Assembly (NCBI GenBank): GCA_017420455.1
Contig: JAFOJB010000254.1
Span: 1 to 6,464 of the forward strand
Direction: 5' to 3'
DNA: 6,464 bases
Origin: Blautia sp.
GTDB lineage: Bacteria > Bacillota > Clostridia > Lachnospirales > Lachnospiraceae
The notes beneath the pieces were generated by a model, which saw only the letters and a list, made by a program, of their open reading frames with translations, was not told where the DNA came from and searched no databases. Position 1 is the stretch's first letter, and each line of letters begins with the position of its first letter. Position numbers and translations under genes: made by a program. Shown here in pieces: positions 1-3,763 of the stretch.

Positions 1-176
1 AGGAAAAGGAAGACGGCCTGTGGGTGGTTACGGTCGAAGCGCCGGAGAACCGGAGATTTTACGGATGGCTCACAGGAGCGGGCGAGGATGCCAGACTTCT
101 TAAGCCGAAGAAGACGATACAGTTGTACAGAGAATACCTGAAGAGTCTGGCGAAAGAATACAAAATCGAAAAATAA
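1..176 (+). CDS. WYL-domain transcriptional regulator, C-terminal end (5' truncated by window)
   Basis: An open frame (codons in phase from base 3) runs 57 codons to a TAA at 174-176. The visible protein has a VVTVEAP strand, then YGWLTGAGEDARLLKP, then a helix ending LYREYLKSLAKEY. This order (strand with a V-x-V-x-AP end, W-L-x-G-x-G turn, L-L-x-P, terminal amphipathic helix with a final Tyr) is typical of the C-terminal extension that follows the WYL domain in HTH-WYL regulators. Those proteins usually sense a small ligand or nucleic acid through WYL and bind DNA through an N-terminal helix-turn-helix; neither part is in the window, so DNA binding is inferred from the family. The next gene begins 55 bp downstream on the same strand with no obvious terminator between, so the two may be co-transcribed. 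The assignment rests on only 57 residues. Confidence 0.6.
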   Translation, partial: EKEDGLWVVTVEAPENRRFYGWLTGAGEDARLLKPKKTIQLYREYLKSLAKEYKIEK

Positions 177-201
177 CAGTTTTTTGTTGTCAAGGTTGTA
201 A

Positions 202-225
202 GATGCCGGCAGTGCGCATCGGAGG
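202..225 (+). promoter_or_regulatory. Small hairpin abutting the ribosome binding site of the binding-protein gene
   Basis: GATGC at 202-206 can pair with GCATC at 216-220 around a 9-nt loop. The 3' arm ends directly against the Shine-Dalgarno GGAGG (221-225), which sits 6 nt before the ATG at 232. The short stem could affect ribosome access, but five base pairs can arise by chance. No convincing -35/-10 pair was found in 177-231, which fits read-through from the upstream gene. Confidence 0.25.
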
Positions 226-231
226 TAGATC

Positions 232-1500
232 ATGAAAAAAAGAATTGCCTTCTGCTTGCTGGGAGTAGCAGCACTGTTACTGACAGCCGCAGGCTGCGGC
301 AGCGTTTCCAGAAAAGAAGAGTCCGCGGACGGGCAGAAGGAGGCTTCGGGGGCTTTGGCGGAAACCGTACAAGAGACGGAGGAAAACGAAGAAAATATAG
401 AGAATAAAGAGGAGGATCTGAAGCTTGTGGGAGTTTTTCTTCCCGGGAAAGCGGAAGATCCCCGGGGGAGTTCCATTGCCCGGAGAATGGAGACGAAGCT
501 GGTAGAGGAGGGCTGTCAGCCCCGGATTTTTTTCGCGGAAGAGGATGCGGCCCTTCAGGAGACGCAGATCAGGGAATTCCTGGAGAGCGGCGGTCAGGTG
601 GATGCTGTCGTGGCAGATCCGGCAGATCCCTATGGCCTGTCAGAAGTCCTGGACAGCTGTACGGCAGATGTGATCTCCTATGATACCCTGATCATGGATA
701 CCCTGAAGGTTTCCTGCTATGTGGCTTTCGATATGCGCCAGATCGGCAAGGATACTGCCAGGGAGATTGTCACCAGGCTGGGTCTTGAGACCCTCAGGGA
801 GGAGGGGCAGACCCGTACCATTGAGCTTCTGATGGGAAGCCCGGATGATCTGGAGGCGCTCTTCTTTTACAACGGCGTCATGGAAATACTGGATCCCTAT
901 CTGCAGAGCGGGACATTGGCGGTTCCTTCCGGAAAGATTTCCTTTGAGGATACAGCCATCATGGATCTGAATCCGCAGGTTGCCGTAAGTCATATGGAAC
1001 AGATCCTGGATGGTTTTTACCAGACGCAGAGGCCGGACGCCATACTGGCCGGAGATCCGGCTCTGGCACTGGCAGTTCTGCCCGGGCTGTATGAGGAAGG
1101 GCGGTATCCCCGGGAGGGAGAAACCCTGCTTGCCACCAGGGGGACAGAAGCAGAGTCCGTGAAAGCTATTGCAGAAGGGAAGATAGATTTCTCCATGTTT
1201 CTCGATGCGTATACTCTGGCAGATACCATGGCAAAGACAGTGGGAACCCTTCTTTCCGGAGAGAAGCCGGAAAATGCGGATGCCAGCCAGTATGATAACG
1301 GGAAAAAGATCGTGCAGACCGTCACATGCCTGGCGGAGCTGATCGACCAGGATAATTATCAGATGCTGGTGGATAACGGATATTATGAGGAAGAGGAGGT
1401 GGCTCCCGAAATTGTGGAGACGCCTGTTCTGACAGAAATGCCGTTTTCCGGCCGGGAAGACGATGCACCGGAAATATCCGTTTCGCCCGGTCCGGTATGA
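232..1500 (+). CDS. Sugar-binding lipoprotein of the ChvE/XylF family (ABC transporter substrate-binding protein-like), orphan
   Basis: A 422-residue lipoprotein predicted to sit on the outer face of the membrane. Residues 1-21 form a lipoprotein signal (MKKR start, hydrophobic run, TAAGC with lipidated Cys22). An acidic, low-complexity linker (23-62) tethers two periplasmic-binding lobes (about 63-385). Family landmarks in order: VGVFLPG (66-72), ISYDTLIM (148-155) with YVAFD (163-167), LLMGSPDD (199-206), LFFYNGVMEILDPYLQSG (210-227), DAILAGDP (269-276), FLDAYTLAD (323-331), YDNGKKIV (354-361) and DNYQMLVDNGYY (374-385). These match ChvE/XylF-type aldose-binding proteins closely in order and spacing. 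Residues that normally contact sugar look replaced: YDR is YDT, S-N-D is G-D-P, G-Q-D-A is T-R-G-T-E. A 37-residue acidic, proline-containing tail follows the fold. GGAGG lies 6 nt before the ATG, fixing the start. No ATPase or permease gene follows; the next gene is convergent. Family assignment is strong; the ligand is unknown, and a sensing role is possible. Confidence 0.85.
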   Translation: MKKRIAFCLLGVAALLLTAAGCGSVSRKEESADGQKEASGALAETVQETEENEENIENKEEDLKLVGVFLPGKAEDPRGSSIARRMETKLVEEGCQPRIFFAEEDAALQETQIREFLESGGQVDAVVADPADPYGLSEVLDSCTADVISYDTLIMDTLKVSCYVAFDMRQIGKDTAREIVTRLGLETLREEGQTRTIELLMGSPDDLEALFFYNGVMEILDPYLQSGTLAVPSGKISFEDTAIMDLNPQVAVSHMEQILDGFYQTQRPDAILAGDPALALAVLPGLYEEGRYPREGETLLATRGTEAESVKAIAEGKIDFSMFLDAYTLADTMAKTVGTLLSGEKPENADASQYDNGKKIVQTVTCLAELIDQDNYQMLVDNGYYEEEEVAPEIVETPVLTEMPFSGREDDAPEISVSPGPV

Positions 1501-1589
1501 CCAGGCGATATCGTACAGTGGGAAACAGTTCAGAAATATCCGGTGCCGGTTACACAGGGGCACAGATCAGGGCCTGGAACAGATCCTGA

Positions 1590-1606
1590 GCGGCAATTCT
1601 TGCCGC
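1590..1606. other. Perfect 7-bp hairpin downstream of the binding-protein gene
   Basis: GCGGCAA (1590-1596) and TTGCCGC (1600-1606) form a perfect 7-bp stem with a TTC loop, 90 nt after the stop codon at 1500. No T-run follows it on either strand, so it is a poor intrinsic terminator by itself. It may protect the 3' end of the transcript or assist the hairpin at 1622-1655. Its 5' arm (AGCGGC, 1589-1594) could also pair with GCCGCT (1648-1653) of that downstream hairpin, but a regulatory switch is only speculation. Confidence 0.4.
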
Positions 1607-1621
1607 GGTATATGCAGCATA

Positions 1622-1655
1622 AAAGCGGCCGACCCGATTCCGGATCGGCCGCTTT
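1622..1655. terminator. Probable bidirectional intrinsic terminator between convergent genes
   Basis: AAAGCGGCCGA (1622-1632) is an exact inverted complement of TCGGCCGCTTT (1645-1655). After one C/A mismatch the stem can extend by CCG/CGG around an ATTC loop. The hairpin lies between two convergent genes, so it can serve both strands. The T-tracts are short: on the plus strand TTT is followed by CCT, on the minus strand TTTT is followed by ATG, so it suits the minus-strand xpt transcript slightly better. A perfect 11-bp G+C-rich stem at this site supports the call; weak T-runs keep it from being certain. Confidence 0.7.
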
Positions 1656-1700
1656 CCTGATCTATACGGCAGCTTCGCAGCGTTTCATATATGATGCGGA

Positions 1701-1777
1701 CGCGGTCTGCCGCCTGCTTTCCGCTTTTGCTGTGCGCGGTCTGCCGCCTGTTTTGCCTGTTTTCCGCGCTTGTTGTA
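1701..1777. repeat. Degenerate 34-bp tandem repeat in the 3' region of xpt
   Basis: CGCGGTCTGCCGCCTG occurs exactly at 1701-1716 and again at 1735-1750, a 34-bp period. Beyond the exact core, unit 1 (1701-1734) and unit 2 (1735-1777) stay alignable at about 29 of 34 positions once a 9-bp insertion in unit 2 is removed. That insertion is itself a tandem copy: GCCTGTTTT at 1746-1754 and 1755-1763. Each core can fold into a short GCGG-TCTG-CCGC hairpin. The block starts 24 bp beyond the xpt stop codon and would be transcribed as the xpt 3' untranslated region. The rest of the 300-bp gene-free gap (1501-1800) shows only the two hairpins listed separately. Confidence 0.7.
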
Positions 1778-1800
1778 CGCTGTCAGTTGGTGACTGCCCG

Positions 1801-2385
1801 TTACGGGGTGTCTGTCTGCCGGAAGACGAGGGAGGACTCGGTCATGGAATCAATGATCGCCAGTGACTCCAGATGGATCCCCATCTCGCGGATCGTCCTC
1901 CCGCCGCTCTGGAACCCTTTTTCGATGACGATCCCGGCGCCTTCCAGGACAGCTCCGGATTCCTTTACGATATCGATGAGACCCAGAAGGGCGCACCCGT
2001 TTGCAAGGAAATCGTCGATCAGCAGGACATGGTCGTCCGCGGTAAGGTATTTCTTCGAAAGGATAACATCATATACTTTTTTGTGGGTAAAGGACTCTAC
2101 CTTTGTGGTGTAAACATCTCCATCAAGGTTGATGCTCTGGGCTTTTTTCGCGAAAACAACAGGAACATGAAAATACTGAGCTGTAATGCAGGCGATGCCG
2201 ATGCCGGATGCTTCAATGGTAAGGATCTTGGTTACCGGGCAGCCGGAAAAACGTCTTTTGAATTCCTTGCCAATCTCATTGATCAGGTCGATGTCCATCT
2301 GGTGATTCAGAAAGCTGTCCACTTTCAGGACATTTCCCGGTTTTACTACTCCGTCGCGCAGAATTCTCTGTTTCAGAAGTTCCAT
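1801..2385 (-). CDS. xpt: Xanthine phosphoribosyltransferase
   Basis: Cytoplasmic purine-salvage enzyme that joins xanthine to PRPP, giving XMP and pyrophosphate and feeding GMP synthesis. The 194-residue length equals that of the Bacillus subtilis enzyme. Visible landmarks: [11 protein letters not shown] at 21-31 with Leu20 and Asn27, which contact the base in the family; the PRPP-binding motif [14 protein letters not shown] at 120-133 (two acidic residues followed by the small-residue loop); and the E-K-G-F segment with Lys156, another known base contact. The start is fixed by GGAGGAGG (2399-2392 on the minus strand) 6 nt before the ATG at 2385. The gene is monocistronic here: no xanthine permease gene follows, and the next gene downstream is convergent beyond a terminator. 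It diverges from the small gene at 2476. Its leader is only about 40 nt, so the purine riboswitch seen before B. subtilis xpt is absent. Confidence 0.96.
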   Translation of the reverse strand: MELLKQRILRDGVVKPGNVLKVDSFLNHQMDIDLINEIGKEFKRRFSGCPVTKILTIEASGIGIACITAQYFHVPVVFAKKAQSINLDGDVYTTKVESFTHKKVYDVILSKKYLTADDHVLLIDDFLANGCALLGLIDIVKESGAVLEGAGIVIEKGFQSGGRTIREMGIHLESLAIIDSMTESSLVFRQTDTP

Positions 2386-2429
2386 GATGTGCCTCCTCCG
2401 TGGTATCAGATTTTTAAGAGATATTCTTT

Positions 2430-2458
2430 ATCATACGACAGAAATATGCTCCATGCAA
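2430..2458 (-). promoter_or_regulatory. Candidate sigma-A promoter for xpt
   Basis: On the minus strand TTGCAT (2458-2453) is separated by exactly 17 nt from TATGAT (2435-2430). The -10 matches consensus at 5 of 6 positions; the -35 keeps only the TTG core (3 of 6). Transcription would start near 2423, giving a leader of about 38 nt that contains the GGAGGAGG ribosome binding site. It lies in the 90-bp divergent gap between xpt and the small gene. No equally good plus-strand promoter was found there. Confidence 0.55.
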
Positions 2459-2475
2459 GAAGAAAGGAGAAAGAA

Positions 2476-2703
2476 ATGAAAGAATATGAAGTGATCTGGG
2501 AGATTTTCAACAAATGCCCCGGCAACCAGATGCGGGATGTTTTTGTGGAAGAGCTTGAGATCGAGGATCCGGAAATGTATGTGAAACAGAAATTTGAAGG
2601 AAAGGAAGTTTCCTATGAGAGAACGGATCTTCCGGACGGAACCATCATATTTGATATCCTTACATCCCAGATAAAACAAAGATGTTCCTTTACAGAAATA
2701 TAA
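2476..2703 (+). CDS. Small conserved-looking protein of unknown function (75 aa)
   Basis: I do not recognise this protein by name. It is 75 residues, soluble-looking and acidic in its first half, with no signal peptide, membrane segment or metal-binding cluster (Cys only at 14 and 70). It begins MKEYEVIWEIFNKCPGNQMR and has the look of a compact alpha/beta domain: an N-terminal amphipathic helix, a D-V-F-V-E-E-L-E-I-E-D-P stretch (21-32), then strands around V-S-Y-E-R-T and T-I-I-F-D-I-L. The start is chosen by AAAGGAG (2463-2469) 6 nt before the ATG; the frame is open further upstream, but that stretch is only the antisense of xpt. It diverges from xpt and precedes mrp, whose promoter -35 overlaps its last codons. 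A clean ribosome binding site and ordinary codon use support a real gene. Resemblance to short Lachnospiraceae hypothetical proteins is an impression only. Confidence 0.75.
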   Translation: MKEYEVIWEIFNKCPGNQMRDVFVEELEIEDPEMYVKQKFEGKEVSYERTDLPDGTIIFDILTSQIKQRCSFTEI

Positions 2704-2718
2704 TCTGCATGTTATAAT
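2689..2718 (+). promoter_or_regulatory. Strong sigma-A-type promoter for mrp (and probably purL)
   Basis: TTTACA (2689-2694, 5 of 6 to consensus) and a perfect TATAAT (2713-2718) are 18 nt apart. The -10 is preceded by TG in the extended -10 position (TGTTATAAT). The -35 overlaps the last codons of the small gene upstream. Transcription is expected near 2725, giving an mrp leader of about 150 nt. This is the best promoter in the window and the only clear one upstream of mrp and purL. Confidence 0.75.
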
Positions 2719-2745
2719 ATGAAGTTGTTCTTCATACTATGTTGT

Positions 2746-2772
2746 CAGTACAATCCTGTGAATAAGAGGAGA
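2746..2772 (+). repeat. Leader element copy A (orphan Shine-Dalgarno)
   Basis: First of three related 27-nt elements; it starts CAGTACAATCC and ends GAATAAGAGGAGA. It matches copy B (2844-2870) at 21 of 27 positions and copy C (3733-3759) at 20 of 27. It ends in AAGAGGAG like the others, but ACAGGCT follows where copy C has GACAGATG, so the start codon appears absent. It may be a duplicated and decayed gene leader. TACAAT (2749-2754) inside it also resembles a -10 box, with only a weak TTGTTC upstream. Confidence 0.5.
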
Positions 2773-2830
2773 CAGGCTTTGCTGCCGGCCACGTCCGGCC
2801 GACTTACAGAATCGTCATCCGGCAACAGTG

Positions 2831-2846
2831 TATGTCAGTATGTCAG
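2831..2846 (+). repeat. Tandem 8-bp direct repeat in the mrp leader
   Basis: TATGTCAG is present twice head to tail (2831-2838, 2839-2846), followed directly by TATA. The second copy overlaps the start of leader element B. It looks like a recent slippage duplication. The first copy carries an in-frame ATG (2832) that would extend Mrp by 15 residues but has no ribosome binding site. Confidence 0.75.
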
Positions 2847-2870
2847 TATATTCTTACGAACAAGAGGAGA
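2844..2870 (+). repeat. Leader element copy B, containing the mrp ribosome binding site
   Basis: The second copy starts CAGTATATTCTTACGAAC and ends AAGAGGAGA. It is identical to copy C before purL at 23 of 27 positions, well beyond the shared Shine-Dalgarno core. TCTT (2852-2855) could pair with AAGA (2862-2865) around ACGAAC, partly covering the AAGAGGAG. TATATT (2847-2852) resembles a -10 box, but no -35 lies at the right distance. Confidence 0.65.
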
Positions 2871-2876
2871 AGCATT

Positions 2877-3707
2877 ATGGCTAAGGAATGTGGAAGTACA
2901 ACCTGTGACAAGAGCAGCTGTGAGGGATGTTCGAAAAAGAATAACCCGCAGAGTATGCTTGTGGCAGCAAACGAACAGTCTGATATCCGTCATGTGATCG
3001 GAATCATCAGTGGAAAGGGCGGCGTCGGGAAGTCCTTTGTGACCGGATCTCTTGCCAACATGATGGCGGAGGCCGGATTTAAGGTTGGTATCCTGGATGC
3101 GGATATCACCGGACCGTCCATCGCCAGGATGTATGACATCAGGGGAGAAGCACAGGGGACAGAAAAGGCTATCCTTCCATTCGAGACCCGGAACCATATC
3201 AAGGTCATGTCTGTCAATTTCCTCCTTCCCTCCGAGGAAACCCCGGTGATCTGGAGGGGACCGATTCTGGCGGGCATGGTAAAACAGTTCTGGTCGGATG
3301 TAGTCTGGGGAGACCTGGATTATCTTTTCGTGGATATGCCGCCGGGCACCGGAGACGTACCTCTCACCGTATTTCAGTCGATTCCTCTGGACGGAGTCTT
3401 TATCGTGACTACGCCGCAGGACCTGGTAAAGATGATCGTCACCAAGGCTTATAATATGGCGGAGATGATGCATGTTCCGGTATTGGGTCTGTTTGAAAAT
3501 TTCAGCTACATGGTCTGTCCGGGCTGCCAGGAAAAAATCTACCCCTTCGGAGAGAGCAGACTCTCTGAGACAGCCGCCGATCTTCGCCTTCCGGTGGCAG
3601 GCCAGATGCCCATCGATCCGGAAATCGCGAAAAAGGCAGATCTGGGCCTTTTCCATGAAGTAAAGAGCGGCGCTCTGGAGGCGGCAAAGGCAGTACTTCC
3701 CGTATAA
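2877..3707 (+). CDS. mrp: Mrp/NBP35-family P-loop ATPase, Fe-S cluster carrier
   Basis: A cytoplasmic 276-residue ATPase of the SIMIBI class; family members (Mrp, ApbC, NBP35) bind a 4Fe-4S cluster at a dimer interface and hand it to target enzymes. Visible motifs: an N-terminal cysteine cluster (Cys5, 10, 15, 18), deviant Walker A GKGGVGKS at 46-53, GILDADITGPS at 71-81 (A' motif), Walker B with DMPPGTGD at 153-160, TTPQDLV at 178-184, and the family's hallmark CPGC at 214-217 that holds the bridging cluster. The N-terminal MIP18/DUF59 domain of many bacterial Mrp proteins is absent; the cysteine cluster stands in its place, recalling NBP35. The start at 2877 is set by AAGAGGAG (2862-2869), 7 nt upstream; an in-frame ATG at 2832 has no ribosome binding site. 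purL follows after 56 nt on the same strand, probably on the same transcript. Carrier function is inferred from the family; the client proteins are unknown. Confidence 0.93.
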   Translation: MAKECGSTTCDKSSCEGCSKKNNPQSMLVAANEQSDIRHVIGIISGKGGVGKSFVTGSLANMMAEAGFKVGILDADITGPSIARMYDIRGEAQGTEKAILPFETRNHIKVMSVNFLLPSEETPVIWRGPILAGMVKQFWSDVVWGDLDYLFVDMPPGTGDVPLTVFQSIPLDGVFIVTTPQDLVKMIVTKAYNMAEMMHVPVLGLFENFSYMVCPGCQEKIYPFGESRLSETAADLRLPVAGQMPIDPEIAKKADLGLFHEVKSGALEAAKAVLPV

Positions 3708-3732
3708 TCCGATAAAGAGACAGATTTTGTAA

Positions 3733-3759
3733 CAGTATATACTTGCGAAGAAGAGGAGG
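3733..3759 (+). repeat. Leader element copy C, containing the purL ribosome binding site
   Basis: The third copy starts CAGTATATACTTGCGAAG and ends AAGAGGAGG, four nt before the purL ATG. It matches copy B before mrp at 23 of 27 positions. It occupies half of the 56-nt mrp-purL gap; the rest (3708-3732) has no hairpin or T-run typical of a terminator. CTT (3742-3744) can pair with AAG (3751-3753). TATACT (3738-3743) resembles a -10 box, but no suitable -35 is visible. Confidence 0.65.
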
Positions 3760-3763
3760 ACAG

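Larger units (their letters stand above)
2719..2876 (+). promoter_or_regulatory. Long structured leader of mrp
   Basis: About 150 nt separate the predicted transcription start from the mrp ATG. In order it holds: a leader-element copy ending in an orphan AAGAGGAG (2764-2771) with no ATG at start-codon distance; a G+C-rich hairpin GCCGG (2784-2788) / CCGGC (2795-2799) with loop CCACGT; a tandem 8-bp repeat (2831-2846); and a second leader-element copy that supplies the true mrp ribosome binding site. There is no T-run after the hairpin, so it is not a simple attenuator. It does not resemble the purine, TPP, T-box or SAM riboswitch cores I can recall. A regulatory role is inferred from length and layout only. 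Confidence 0.4.

Noticed and set aside
640..1563. Long open frame on the minus strand (307 codons) opposite the binding-protein gene
   Set aside because: It is antisense to a well-supported lipoprotein gene, has a His/Cys/Arg-rich composition without any domain, and no good ribosome binding site.
1543..2113. Overlapping plus-strand open frames through the gap and into xpt
   Set aside because: They cross the terminator hairpin and the repeat block and run antisense to xpt; their composition is irregular and no ribosome binding site precedes their starts.
1873..2475. Upstream extension of the small gene's frame to a 276-residue protein
   Set aside because: The first 201 codons are antisense to xpt. 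The AAAGGAG-preceded ATG at 2476 is the natural start.
2784..2799. G+C hairpin in the mrp leader as an intrinsic terminator or attenuator
   Set aside because: The sequence after it is CGACTTACAG, with no T-run, and the stem is only 5 bp.
2855..2862. CGAAC-centred sequence in leader copy B resembling a PurR box
   Set aside because: The B. subtilis PurR box works as paired sites with longer A/T flanks; copy C has CGAAG, copy A has TGAAT, and no second paired box is seen, so PurR control is not supported.
2832..2876. Alternative mrp start adding 15 residues
   Set aside because: No ribosome binding site precedes 2832, whereas 2877 has AAGAGGAG at 7 nt, and the extra residues would be encoded by the leader repeat itself.
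2719..2997. Possible leader peptide or 92-codon frame overlapping the mrp start (ATG 2719, or TTG 2779 behind an orphan AAGAGGAG)
   Set aside because: The ATG at 2719 lies before the predicted transcription start and has no ribosome binding site, and the frame overlaps mrp by about 120 nt. The TTG option is kept only as a question in the leader finding.
3703..3708. Perfect TATAAT overlapping the mrp stop codon
   Set aside because: No acceptable -35 lies 16-18 nt upstream (the region is GGCGGCA), so it is most simply the Val codon end plus stop plus one base.
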